Assembly: GCA_038501625.1 (NCBI GenBank)
Contig: JAZAYU010000079.1
Coordinates: 930,001-994,000, forward strand
Origin: Corbicula japonica
Taxonomy: Eukaryota; Mollusca; Bivalvia; Venerida; Cyrenidae
Length of the DNA: 64,000 nt
Reading direction: 5' to 3'
Position numbers and translations under genes: made by a program. The first letter of the stretch is position 1, and every line of letters starts with the position of its first letter. This document shows, one piece after another, positions 46,000-59,075 of this stretch. The notes under the pieces are model-generated. The model saw only the letters and a list, made by a program, of their open reading frames with translations, was not told the origin of the DNA and did not search any database.

Positions 46000-48250
46000 C
46001 GATTGCTGTGTGGATAGTCTATAGTGCGCATAGATATCTGGTCCGGTTATAATAATAGTTTCCCGCCTCTCGTTTTTCTCGTGTTGCCTATATAAAGGCT
46101 GCTTGTGTTTTTAAATATCACTCGAGGTTTTATATTTGACAGCGTCACTTATTTAGTTTGTGTACAGTTTCCCGCCCGCCCGCGCTTCGGTGGTTCATCG
46201 GTGTGATATATAACTTATTAATATTGGTATTTCTTTTAGATGCGCATCACAAACAGGCTGTGGCATAATGCAAATAAGCTAGTCGTTTTAAACTGTCAGT
46301 TTTATTTATATTTTTCTCAATTGAATGTTAGTATTTTTCAGTTTCTGGAGTATCGTTACCGACTAGGACAAGCCTTGTTGCAACCCACGTGTTTCGATTT
46401 GGCTTAAACGTCGAACACTACATGATACCCAAACAGGCAGCTGGACCCAAACAGACAGAGCAAGGAAATACGAACACTATATACATAAACATTGTTGCAA
46501 ACCAAGTGATCAATAATACAAAGTGTTTTCAGCTTATACAGACAAATAGTGACAATCTTTTATGTTTTTTCTTCCAAGAACAGTGATAGATTAGAGTTAA
46601 CTCAGTGACAATATTCAGAACCAAACGACAATTGAAAGCTCCATGTGTAAATTAACACCACATGACCAATTTCATGAGCACCACTTGGATTCACATTATG
46701 ATTCAGTAGACTTTTCATTGCAAAATCAATAACATTGCAGGCACAAAAATTCGATTTTATACTATATGTAATTGAAATGCTGTCAAATATAAATACCCAT
46801 ATCCTAAATTGTCGGTGTTTGTTGTTGAAAAGGAACATGTAATTAGTGAATAATTGATTTACCCACGACTGAAAGTGAGTAAACGAAAATTAATGAAGTG
46901 CCAGGTCAATATTGTTGGACAATACATAAAGACGTTATTGCTTGTGTTGCCTATTTTACTGTACTTGTAAAAATAATGCGATTGTTTTACCATTGACTTA
47001 AGACCGAACAAGATCATAGTGCGTGTATGTGAGGTCAGACATTAGGGTAGGGGTTTCGCGAGGAACCGTTTACACGTTTAAGCATAATTTTGATTTCTTT
47101 CATGGGTACGTTCATGTAACCCTCAGTAATAGACGATCTATTTATTCACGAATAACAAAACTATGTAAGCTTCATTTTAACAGGGGGAAAATATTTAAAG
47201 TATAAAGAACAATAATTGTAACAAAAATCTGGGATAAAAACATTTATTTTTGCAAGTTTGCGTTTCAGACAAATATTTGCGAATGGCGAAACAGTAACTG
47301 TCTTATTTGCGTTAAACTTTATAATATATCGACGCCACCGGTAAGCACTATAAGCGAAGCCTACAGAATTTCCATGTTTAATTATCATGTTAAGGGTATA
47401 ACCTGGAATATTCCATGCGAGTGATAAGAAATTACCGGCAAAGTCGGGAAACATTATGGCTGAGCCGGGACTGGCCAGTTCGCGCCGCTCCCCGGTAAAT
47501 CAAAGTCGACCTGCATGTACGTGCAAGAGAAGACATACAATGCTACTGTAGAATTTTAAGAGATCAGTTATTATATAAATTGCCGACAGCCAAGATTATG
47601 TTCATGCTATATTCCACAGAACAGGTCGAAGATAATGAATTCCGTGAAACACAATTATTCCAAGTATTATAAAGTTTACGCTGATATTGTTATTGACTTA
47701 AACTTTCTATCAAAAAGTTCAAACGGTTTAATCATACTTTTGGTGTTGATCTGCATCATTTCTCCAAATATTATCCAAGTGAATTGGTAAACCTGAGACA
47801 TTTTCAACAAACTAGCAGTCTTTAGATATAAAAATGTGAATCCGTACATTCGACCGGTACTTGACCAGCCTTTCCTCGTTTACTGTATTATTCGTTTTTT
47901 CTTAATGAAGAGGATTATCACTTCGAATTTTCATTTAATGGTTGCATTACACCAAAATAACGCAGTATTCCTCCGTGGTCCGTATAGTCCGTTTTAATAT
48001 ATGAGAACTTTTCTCTTCATCCGAGGGTCTCTTGTTTGCAGGGATTGTGGAACCGTATTTGCAATTCCGCGTTTAAAGTATGGTTTGAGATCAGTAATTT
48101 TCTTACAAGTAAGTTCACCCCCTGTGTGTTTTTGAATAGATGGAATGCAGATCTTCGCACCAATATATTGTTGTCTAGGAAGTAAGATGATAGAAATCAT
48201 ATTTAATTGGCATTGAATATTGGGAAATGTGCCCTATGGGAATACGAAAT
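46000..48250. other. No gene recognised
   Basis: AT-rich sequence with short open frames lacking known domains. A TATA-like ctatataaaggctgc is at 46088. The block gtgccaggtcaatattgtt near 46890 is inverted at about 43790-43815, suggesting an older repeat pair outside the 2-kb transposon. Confidence 0.5.
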
Positions 48251-48259
48251 ATTTTAGTT

Positions 48260-48390
48260 GAAACTGCATAAAGTTCCATATTAAAGCCTTTTGAAAGGAA
48301 CATAACTCTTACAATAACGAAATAGGAGTTATCATTCTTATTGTCACTGATAGCTTTGTTCATGCAGATATGAGAGGCGCCAGGCAAAAA
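48260..48390 (+). repeat. Dispersed repeat unit with ttgaaaggaacataactct
   Basis: About 130 bp with a type of block also present twice in tandem at 59540-59880: ttttgaaagg-cataac, then gttatcnntnttgttgtcnn, then agatngctttgtncatgcag. Function unknown. Confidence 0.6.
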
Positions 48391-48916
48391 CGTCCGTTAT
48401 GGTAATAATTTCTCAAAATGATTCTTTTACGAAATTATTAAATTCAATCTCTCATATTGAAAATGGATTACATAACAGATTATGTTGATGAATAAAATTA
48501 TGACGTATTTCAAATTTAAAAACATTTCTATCATATACGCCATGAAACGACAACGTAAAGATAAAGGTCGTGCGTTACATGTAAAACGTCGTCACTATAT
48601 ATTTACACTTCAACTTCATCCTCTGCGTTAAGAGGTCGCAAACATTGCAAATGGCGAAAACAGGCTAAAATTTCAAAAAATGAATTTTGGGGGAAATACT
48701 TATTGCCACCTAGATTTTAGTAAATAAATGTATTTAGCTATGGATGTAGTAAATGTTTGCAAGCTCAATTTAGTCTAATTCATGTTCTAATTACCAAGCA
48801 CATACTAAAACAAAAGAAAAACCATTTGCATATGAACTCTGAAATTCATGAACAATATACCAAAGCAACTCATACCTGAAATAAGTATATGCTGGCCTAC
48901 AATGTTTAGTGCCAAT

Positions 48917-49050
48917 CCGTCAAAATAATGTTAGTGTTATCAAGAAATTCAATGAAAACTTACTTCCTACTTTCACTTTCTACTTTCACTTTGAACCAGG
49001 AAGTAAGATTTCCTTGAATTTCTTGATAACCCTAACATTATTTTGACGAA
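48917..49050. mobile_element. Foldback element, about 134 bp
   Basis: The arms cgtcaaaataatgttagtgt, tatcaagaaattcaatgaaa and acttacttcct are mirrored by aggaagtaagatttcc and ttgaatttcttgataaccct through to attattttgacg. The loop is about 30 bp of pyrimidine-rich tact(tt)ca repeats. Confidence 0.8.
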
Positions 49051-50512
49051 TATATTTCTAGCTATATTATTGAAAGTAATGAATCTAACCTCGATTTGTA
49101 AAACAGTTAACGTACCTGACATGATACCAATCTGTTGTGTTTGTGCTCAAATACTTCTGTTGTAACCGATGTATAAGGGCAAAATATGTGCGCATACGTT
49201 AGATAGTGCCAAGAAAATGAAAAAGTAGGTGAAATAACTTTTTTATTTAAAGAATCGTGTTTCATGTACACGTACCTGACTTTAACGTTCTTGACAGGCA
49301 TCTTTTAATTTTCTGCTATGCAATCAATATATAAACTGCCACAAATGCATGTTTTACTTAAATAAAAAAAATAAGACTGCATGAAAAACGAAGAACAATG
49401 ATACGGAAATATAATTTCAAAACTACGGACGAGCAAGTTAGTATACTATTTAACGTACCTGACAAATTCTAACGTCCCAACTGTAATTTTATTTTCTCTC
49501 AATTAATCTTAGATTTGATGATCCGACGATTGCATTTTAGTTGCTTTCATTCCACATAATTATTCTTTAAGACTTAGTAAGCCAAAGTTTAATGTTTGTT
49601 GGTGACGTCTACGTTTGTTAAAGTAAGTTTAAAAGCATTTAACGTTCCTGACCAGTATATTTGCGACAATCATTTAATAAATCTAGGTTAGTCAGTTTAT
49701 CGGATAATTGTATAATTTTAAGTTAACTTCGAATAAACTATACCATACCCGTTAAAACATGGCCTAACATCGGTGTTTTGTTTCCTAATAAGCTTAAGGT
49801 TTACGTTAATATTAATATAGACCCCTTTGCGACAGACTATTTCTAGGAATTTTCGGCTATTCTGATGTCAATTATGACGATATGAATAATTATAATTCAA
49901 TTCTAGTGTTCGTATGATGTTTGCTATATATTACCCATATCGTAATACTAGTTGAACCAACATTTCTTGCTAATGTCACTCAGGGAAATGACTGCGACAT
50001 GAAAAAATTGAAAATGTCATTTTATCTGACATTCAATGAATAATTCCTGATGGTATACAGTGTGAAGTATTACATAAAGAGGCGTGGCTACAGTAAACGC
50101 TGCTCACAATATTTAGACCACAGCTACTGTCCACTGGCCAATCAGTGGCCAGTATTACCGTTGTCTAAATCCCGTAGACAACACTTTGGCGTTGTCTACG
50201 AAGGTTCGTGAAGCACGTGCATCTCGTTTACTATCTCGTATTAATAAATGGACGACCGAAAGCTAAGTGTCATACTGTGCTATCGATACATGTTTGTGAT
50301 AATTGTAAGAGTACAAAGTGGACGCTTAAGCATACAAACTAAATAAACATACAACGTGTATTTGGTTTCAATTTTAAGAGCCTTCGTCAGTCCTCATTGC
50401 ACTAACAATAAAAAATTTTTAAAAAAAATATATGTAACGGCAAACCGCAGTTCAATAACATTTTGCCCAAATAATCGGTTTTAGAGTATCTTAATTTTAC
50501 ATATATACAGTT

Positions 50513-50685
50513 AGAACAGTAAAGAAAAAAAGCTCGACATAAAATACCCTAAAATTCTTTTTACATATCATGTCAGTATCGTTTTACGTTTAACTCATGT
50601 GGGAAATTTAGTTTTTGCGAATTTATGTTGATAGAAGTTTAGAAAATTATTAGCTCTCGTTATTGTCTTTACTGTTCTAACTTGT
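50513..50685. mobile_element. Short MITE with GTTAGAACAGTAAAGA ends
   Basis: A 16-bp perfect inverted terminal match (left gttagaacagtaaaga, right tctttactgttctaac). The interior shares taccctaaaattctttt with the copies at 3988 and 5412. Confidence 0.75.
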
Positions 50686-50924
50686 TTTACCATTATATGC
50701 AAAATAAAAATACATTAGTAACATTTATTTGTGCAAAGTTTCATTGAACGGCATTTTCCTTTTATTGAAATTTTGATAACTTTTTTATCAATGAACGCGC
50801 AATGAGGACTGTTTACTGCTCTCTTAATATATGATAACAAGATTGCAATATTTAATATTTACAACTTTTAACAATGCAAAAAAGGAAATATTACTTATAC
50901 AAACTCTAATAAATAAAGGAATTA

Positions 50925-51665
50925 TTAGAAGAATTCGTGATATTACGGCTGTTTCGGATGGCTGTTGGAATAGCCATGTTGACGACAAGGTGAATGATCG
51001 CAGTTACTCGTGGCAAAACGTGCGTGCTCGGCGACGTCAAACGTAAAAACATTGTGCAACGTCCAAAAAATTGTGAACTGTTTTACAGTAGCCACGCAAT
51101 TACAAGTAATACGTCACACTATTTACCATCAGAAATTATGATTCGTTAGATGAATAGGACTTCATCGTAACGGACGAAGTTGAAGTGTAAATATTAAAAA
51201 ATACAAACATTTGATTCTTTTATGGATGACAAAACTATTAAACTAACTTTAAAACTACTCAAGTTTTTAACATGATTAAATAATGACTAAATATAACAAA
51301 AACATTACTCACTAAATAGATGAGACTCCTTTTATATGAAAATGACATAAGTCTGTATAACGGCATGTAAAGTCTGGGCAATACATTGCTTTGTGCACGA
51401 GAATTTCCGAGTTTTGCAGTTGTGTGGTCTAAGTCGGATAGACATCTCGTGGAGTGACCTATGAAAAATAGACCACTCCACGAGGTGTCTATCCTTTACA
51501 TAGGGTACACAATGTTTTGACGTGTGATGCAAACGAGCACGCACATTTTGCCACCTGTTGCTGCGAAAAAGCGTGCCGTCTTCACTGTGTCGCCAACTTG
51601 GCTGTTCCAACAGCCATTCGAAAAAGCCGTAATATCATGATTTCTTCCAATAATTTCTGTAATAG
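50925..51665. repeat. Inverted repeat pair with a central hairpin
   Basis: The segment at 50930-51055 (gatattacggctgtttcgga, tggctgttggaatagcca, cgtgcgtgctcg) is repeated inverted at 51525-51660 with substitutions. Between them 51434-51492 forms a hairpin with arms ggatagaca-ctcgtggagtg. It may be a foldback transposon. Confidence 0.65.
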
Positions 51666-51954
51666 TGAGAGTATTTATGAGTGTTAACAATAGCAATTCT
51701 AAAGTAGTTTTCTAAAGTACGAGTTTGAGTGAAAAAACAATGTGTTCTGTGATAAGTAAGCCTAACAGGAAGATACTATACGATTTTAAATTGAGTAGAC
51801 AATGCGTTAAAGATAAGTAAGGAAAATAATGTAAGATTATACGGGAAAACAATTCAGACTGTGATAATGTTCCTTCTGTTGTATTAAGAGTACTGTGCAA
51901 CTTCAGCAATAAAACATAGTAATGATTATATAGTGGAAAATATCCAACAAATTA

Positions 51955-52772
51955 CAGTCGAGTCGCGATTTTACGAATCGCGATTTTACGAAATAACGGT
52001 ATACTACGAATTGGGCGGCCGGTCCCGTCCGAATTCCTTCTTTATTCAATATAAAAAAGATGCGATCTAACGAAAACGCGATTTAACGAAAAATGCGATA
52101 TAACGAATAATTATGACAGTCCCTTAAGCTTATTTACAGTGTAATAAACATGCAATTTAACGAATTTCTGTCCGACAGGTGATTTTCACACCTTTTCAAG
52201 CGATATCCGTGTTTTGTCACAGTATTGTCGAGCAATTATCGACCCAAGCAGTTGTGACACGATATGCTCTGTAAGCAATTTAGCGGGCGTGTTTGCTTGT
52301 AACAAACAGTTTGAGTGATTAAATGTCAAATGTTTAAAATTGAAACACTTGTGTTGCTTGTCATTCTACTTCTGCTTTTTAATTCTGCATGATCTTATTC
52401 CAACGGCGAATCTTAGTAAATATTTCAGTAAATGATATCGGCATTCTGAATGTGTTTTACGTTATGCATGTAATTGAAAACTCATGTTGAGCTTTTTTAT
52501 GTAATTTGAAAATGTGCTATTTGTTTTAATATTGGTCGATGATTACATGTTATTTCACAATAAAATATCAACTACATGGAACGTTTCTTTCTTTGCCTTT
52601 TTATTTATTGACCTTGACATATAACAACAATAACACATTACGTCATATAACGACATTGACGATTTGCGACGGTATCCACAACCAAACATCAAAAATGCGA
52701 TACTACGAAAAATGCGATTTTACGAATAATCGGCTTGGTCCGATGCCTATTCGTTAAATCGCGACTTGACTG
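51955..52772. mobile_element. pogo/Tc1-like non-autonomous element, 818 bp
   Basis: Flanked by TA on both sides (51953-51954, 52773-52774). The inverted ends are CAGTCGAGTCGCGATTTTAC and CAGTCAAGTCGCGATTTAAC. Repeated (g)cgatttnacgaa motifs lie next to both ends. TA duplications and CAGT ends fit the Tc1/mariner-pogo group. No transposase remains. Confidence 0.85.
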
Positions 52773-52830
52773 TAAATAGTTCTTTAAATTTTTTTGCTCA
52801 TTTGAAAATCCCAAATTTAAGATATCATCG

Positions 52831-52850
52831 CTCTCTCTCTCTCCCCCCCC

Positions 52851-52896
<46 letters not shown>
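52831..52896. repeat. (CT)n microsatellite with a poly-C interruption
   Basis: Nearly pure CT dinucleotides, interrupted by a C run at 52843-52851. Confidence 0.97.
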
Positions 52897-52902
<6 letters not shown>

Positions 52903-53296
52903 ATGTTTGTTCGGGAATATTATTAAGAAACAATTGTTATTTATCGGTGATAAATCGTACAAATTATCTTATATTTGACACGCACATATTTTCACATACA
53001 TTCGACGTAGCTTTTTCAACACTTAACATAAATTATTTTTTGAATACAAATATTGCAACAAAAACAAAACACTATTTTTGAAAGTCCTTTTTTCGCAGCA
53101 AGCCCTCGACTACAGAATAATTCGTCGGTATTACGTATTTGGCGGTATTACGTATTTGGGATCTTTATTTGTTCAAATATCATTCTTAAGTGAATTCAGT
53201 AAACAGCTCAATACTTTGATATGACTATACGTATTAATGACCGATTAGTTCGGTAGGTTGGCCAATGCTTTATAATAATAAAAAATTGGACATAAG

Positions 53297-55117
53297 ATGG
53301 GCGGTAACAGAAACAAAGGAGGAAAGAAAGGTTCTAGTAAAATGGCCTAGATTGGACCAGGTACATCATTTTCTCACAGCACAACTGATGTTTTAAGTCA
53401 GTCTAGAGAAGTTTCATACGAACGATCGCCCACATATACTCAAAGCACTCAGTATATACCAAATATACCAAATATGCAAAACAACAACAACAACAACAAT
53501 ATGAACACAGGTATGCACAATATTTCTTGTTCACCTGGACAGAATATAGGACAAAATATAGGACAGAACATAGGACAACATTTTATACACATTTAACCTA
53601 ATACAAGCAGTATGCAAAACATAGTACCGTTATGCAACAGTCAACCAATGACCAATTATCAAAGTATGCAATACAATAGTTCGCAGTCCCAAGTGACGGA
53701 TAACAGCATACCAGAATGGGCCGCAAATCTTTGTCAACAGATGAACAAAATACAAGGTGCAATTGAAAATCAGGACCGAAAGTGGAGTTTGATAGAAACC
53801 AAAATGGAGGGTCAGAACTCTAGAATATCGAAATTAGAAACTCACTTAACGAATGTGTTGAACTTAGAACGTAGTGTTAATAACACGACATACCAAATTG
53901 AGACGGTCCATGGTGAAATAAAAGCTATGAAATTAAAAATGTCAGAATATGAGAGCGCAATAAGACACTATAGTGACATGTGTATATAACAAATAATAGC
54001 ACAGCCACAGACAGAAACATTAACAACATAAAAAAAACAAGTCGATGAACTTAAACAATCCCAACAAGAGACAATAAACCAACAAGAACAGATAAACGAT
54101 AAAATTGTTGACTTACAATGGCGAAGTATGCGCGATAACCTGATATTCTCCGGTATTGAAGAAGCACCGGACTTCAAAGAAAATGGAGAAGATTGCGAGG
54201 CAGTTATTAAAAATTTCATAGCAAACCAAATGCAGCTAGAAGGTGACTTTCCCTTTGATCGTGTTCACCGCCTCGGGCGGTATAACAGTGAAGCTGAATA
54301 CCCGAGGCCTATAGTCGCGAAATTTACTTTTCACAAGGACAAAGAGTACGTACGACAAAATGCACCAAACACCTTAAAAGACACAAATTATTTCGTGAAG
54401 GAACAATTCCCACAAGAAATAGAAACAAAACGAAAACCATTATATAACATAGCGAAGGAGGCCCGGAAAAACCAGAACAATAAAGTGCAACTTGTACGGG
54501 ATAAATTATTCATTAATAACAAACAGTATTTCCCCGGTCAACAAATACCAGGTGTTACGATTCAAGAAACGAACAGACACACGAACACAAATGAACAACA
54601 TAACAACGCTGAAACAAGAAGACAGTTCACGCGACCATACACTCAACAAACAAATCAGAAAGTGCAACATCAAACAAACGAACAATTACAAACAAGAACA
54701 TTTAAACGAACAGTAGTGGCATCACGGAGTGTCCCACGAACTGACAGACCATTCTCGCAAAATAGGTTCAGTGCTTTAGACTCTGATTGTGAATTTACGC
54801 CCCCGCGCCGTGATAGGTTAACTGGTAAAACCAAGGCGAAATCTCCGCTGGAATAGGATATTCACAATAAAAAACAGCGCGAGGAATCTTCGGAGAGCCA
54901 GTCTGACACAGAGGAGACACCAGACCAAACACCTATGGACACCTCACAACAACAACAACAACAACAACAACAAAAACAACAACAAAATACCGAAACAATT
55001 GACAGTAATCAAACAGACAGCCAGACGGATATGTTTTCACAAGACGATCAACAGTCACGCCTATCGCCAGACGCACGGGAATTTACGCCGTCTGCACACT
55101 TTACTAACATTGAATAG
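53297..55117 (+). pseudogene. Retrotransposon ORF1 (nucleic-acid chaperone type) with in-frame stops
   Basis: From ATG at 53297 one frame runs to 55117, broken by TAG 53348, TAA 53594, TAA 53987, TAA 54029 and TAG 54854. The order of parts resembles L1-type ORF1 proteins: a Gln/Asn-rich N-terminus (QNIGQNIGQNIGQ), a coiled-coil-like segment at 53740-53980, an RRM-like domain at 54128-54400 (MRDNLIFSGIEE, VHRLGRY, RPIVAKFTFH), a basic C-terminal part, then a polyglutamine stretch at 54947-54985. The protein would bind element RNA. The copy is inactive unless the stops are bypassed. Confidence 0.8.
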
Positions 55118-58100
55118 GGATTAGTGGGAGACGGCCTAAATAATAGAGGCAATTATTTATTTGACCATAGTAACCTCAGTCTTAAAAACTTAAAGGAAAA
55201 TGAAATAAAGATACTGTGTTTAAATGTTTGTGGATTAAGTTCAAAACTACAAGTACCAGAATTTGTTTCATTCTTAAATAAGTACGATATTATTGGATTA
55301 CAAGAAACAAAAACGGATGAATCGGATTTTATACAGTTAAATGGATTTTATGTGCATCTTTTGAACAGAGTAAATCTCTCCAGACGTAAATCGGGTGGTA
55401 TTGCGTTATTTGTTAAACGGGAAATAGCACAATGTTACAGTTGACAATAATTCTAAAAGAAAATTAGTTAAATTTTTTACAATATCTAAACACTTATATG
55501 GCAATTTTGAGGAAAATTTGACCGATTTAAAGTGTGGCATTGTATATTTGCCCCCAGCTAGCTCAAAATATGCACATGATGATCCATTTATGGAATTGCA
55601 AAGTGAACTAACTAGGTATTGCTCTAATTCAGAGCATATTCTTCTCGTTGGTGATTACAACTCCCGATGTGGCAGTTTACCAGATTTTGTTTTGCTAGAT
55701 AATTTTGTTTCTGATACATATGACTTACAGCATGTTCAAAATGAAGAAGCCGATATGCTTTCAAACTTTTATACGTATAACATACCTCTTGAAAGGAAGT
55801 ATTGTGATAGGTTTGTGAATAACTATGGTCATATTTTTACTGAGTATTGTAAACAAAACATTTTATATATTTTGAACGGACGAATAGGTTCCGATTACAC
55901 ATATCCAAAGCCAACCTGTAAGAATATTAGTACAGTAGATTATTATTTATCTACATCTCCCGTTTTCAAAAACATAATTGATCTTAAAGTTGAAGACTTT
56001 TGTAACCTTTACTCCGATATTCACTGTCCAGTCTCTCTAACTCTTAAATCACACATGTTGCCAGAAATAGAAAAATGCACACGCAATGAAGAAAACATTT
56101 CATTTACAAAATTATGGAACCCGGATAAACGTGATATATTTGTCGGAAATCTAGATATTTTGCGAATGATAGAAATTGAAAATAAAATCGATCAAATGTC
56201 AGAAATGAATAATTTTAACCAAAATTCAATAGATGATATATGTAATGATATCGCACGACTTTTTGAATATAGCTCAAAAGAATCTTTTGGTACGGTAAGA
56301 AAGAAATTAGTTAATCATAAGCAAAGTTCAAAGCAAGACTGGTTCGATCCAACATGCCGTCATATGCGTAACGTTTATAATAAAAGTCGACGTCTTTATA
56401 ATAAATACAAAAATACGTACTTTAAAAACTTGCTTAAAGACGTTAGTAAACAATACAAAAACACTATTAGACTCGCACGTAACAAGTTCAACAATGACAA
56501 AATTGAAAAACTACGAAATTTAAGATGCGCTAACCCAAAGCAGTATTGGAAAATCATTAACTCCCGTAAAAGTGAAAATCAAACGTCGGCATCGCTCAAT
56601 GACTTTTATCAATATTTTAAGGGTATAAATGAAAATAAAACCGACGATGATGACGATATTAACGTTTCTTTAAACATTAGTGACGAAATTAATGAAGAAA
56701 TAAATTTACCGATTACCGATGAAGAAATCTTGCTAGCTATAAAGCACTTAAAAAACAGTAAATCTCCAGGTGTAGACAACATATTAAACGAACATATAAA
56801 ATCAACGGCTCATATAATGATACCAATTTATAAAAAACTGTTCAATATTATATTTAATGAAGGTTTTGTACCTGAAAGTTGGACGGTTGGTATAATAAAA
56901 CCTATTTTTAAAGGAAAGGGGGTACCGTCCTCCCCGGAAAACTATCGCCCAATTTCTTTATTAAGTTGTTTTGGGAAATTATTTACCAGCATTATCAATA
57001 ACAGGTTAAACTCTTTCTGTGAAAAAAATGGATTGAATAAAAACACACAAGCAGGTTTCCGTAAAAACCATTCAACTGTTGATCACATTTTTGTATTAAA
57101 AAGTCTTATAGACATTGTCAACTCTGAAAAAAAGAATTTGATTTGTTGCTTTGTTGATTTTAAACAATGTTTTGATTCCATATGGAGAGCCGGCTTATGG
57201 CAAAAATTATTGAAAGAAAAAATAAATGGAAAATGTTTTAACTTGATATTTAACATGTATAATAATATTAAGTCAGCAGTTAAAAATTGTGAAGGGATAT
57301 CAGCATTTTTAGCTGCTTTAATGGGGTGAGACAAGGTGAGAACCTTTCACCGTTTCTATTTAGCATATTTCTTAATGATTTAGAAAATTATTTAACGGAA
57401 AATGGCATTGAAGGTATATCCAAACATTTTATTACTGACGACATATACACATATCTTAAAATTTTTATTCTCTTGTATGCTGACGACACTGTAATACTTA
57501 CCGAAAACGAAACCGATATGCAACAAGCACTTGACCATTTTCACAACTACTGTAAAACTTGGAAATTAAATGTTAATACAGATAAAACAAAAATTGTAAC
57601 ATTTTCGAAGAAAAGAAGAGCGTCTAACCGAAAATATAAATTAGGCGAAGTCGAACTCGAAAACGTGGATGAGTACAAATATTTAGGCATATTCTTTACA
57701 AAAAACGGTTCATTTACAAAAACAAAAACATATATTGCAGAGCAAGCAAACAAAGCTCTATTTTCACTTCTCCGGAAAATCAATTCTCTATCGTTACCGT
57801 TCGATTTGCAAATAGATCTTTTCCAGAAAACAGTAAAACCTATTCTGCTTTATGGATCAGAAATATGGGGATTTGGAAATCTAGACATCTTAGAACGTGT
57901 ACAGTTGCGATTTTATAAATATATTTTTAAAATGAAGAAATCCACACCGTCTTATATGATATATGGTGAATTAGGAATCTTGCCGTTAAGCGTAGATATT
58001 CAAAATCGAATGTTATCTTACTGGGCGAAACTTATCGATGGTCCCGCAAATATTTTAAATCCAAAACTGGCAACTAAAGTTTATAATTTACTTTATAGTT

Positions 58101-58667
58101 TATAATCTGAAAAACGTATTAAGTCCACATGGCTTGATAATATAAAAAATCAACTTTGTAACTTAGGATTCTCTGGAATTTGGTACAGTCAAAGTTTTCC
58201 GAATGCAAAATGGTTAAACAAAACAACGAAACAAAAACTCACAGATATTTTTATACAAAATTGGCGAAATGAAATCGCAAGAACTTCAGATTCAAATTTT
58301 TATAAATTTTTTTAAGACAGATTTTAAAAGAAGTCAGTATATTGATGCTTTACCTCATGAAAGCTGTAGAAATCTTATTTTGTTTCTAACCAGAAATCAT
58401 CGTTTACCGGTTGAAATAGGAAGGTGGATGGGCATACCTCTTGATGATAGAAAGTGCAATTTTTGTAATGAACTTGGAGATGAATTTCACTATTTGCTTG
58501 TTTGTAAACAATTTCATTATGAACGAAAGAGATTTGTTAAACAATATTACTTTAGAAGGCCAAATATGTTAAAATTTATAGAATTAATAAGTACAGAAAA
58601 CAAAAATGACTTACGTAATTTAGGATACTTGGCTGGTAAGATTTTGAGAGCTATTAACTTATTCTGA
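55118..58667 (+). pseudogene. Retrotransposon ORF2: APE endonuclease, reverse transcriptase, C-terminal zinc motif
   Basis: Endonuclease: ILCLNVCGLSSKL, IIGLQETKTDE, then after a frameshift near 55440 LLVGDYNSRCG and LYSDIHCP. Reverse transcriptase: SPGVDNILNEH, PENYRPISLL, TQAGFRKNHSTVDH, CCFVDFKQCFDS; after a second frameshift near 57310 VRQGENLSPFLFS and the catalytic YADD (about 57476). The C-terminus CNFCNELGDEFHYLLVC is a zinc-knuckle-like motif, reached after a TAA at 58103 and a third frameshift in a T run near 58312. It follows ORF1 in the same frame with no ATG ahead of the endonuclease motifs. Role: target-primed reverse transcription. Confidence 0.9.
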
Positions 58668-59075
58668 CACGTTAGGTATAACTTACCTTATTATTGAGAT
58701 AATATGTAAATAGTAACAGAGTTAAACGTTAACAGATCTAAAACATAGAGATCCTCGAACATACCTAGACTTTCTCTTGAAAGTCTAAGGTCCTACAGCT
58801 ATACTGCTGATATTGTTAAGGCAAATATATTTCTGTATAATATCATTTGTGATTTCCATGCATTTACATGTTTTATGCACTAAACTCATTTGCTTACTTA
58901 ACCTATATTATCTGGCGTAAGCCGTTTCCTATGTATATGTTAAGACGTAAGCTAGTATACTTACACTGTTAATCTATATGTCGCCATGACCATAACTGCA
59001 TATTTATCTATTTGTAAATGCTATTGCTGTTCTTTGTATGAACCTTAGCGCATGAATAAAAGTTGAATAAAAAAG
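58668..59075 (+). mobile_element. 3'UTR and tail of the plus-strand non-LTR retrotransposon
   Basis: AT-rich non-coding sequence with a hairpin (actttc-tcttga-aagtct, about 58769) that ends in tgaataaaagttgaataaaa, a plausible polyadenylation signal and short repetitive tail. The exact end and target duplication were not resolved. Confidence 0.55.

Noticed and set aside
46085..46105. Promoter with TATA box driving a gene at 46389
   Set aside because: The TATA-like string stands alone; the short frame that follows has no recognisable domain or splice-supported continuation.
47994..48387. Minus-strand frames at 47994-48200 and 48175-48387 as exons
   Set aside because: Composition looked mildly coding, but no family, splice partners or conserved motif could be seen, and part overlaps a dispersed repeat.
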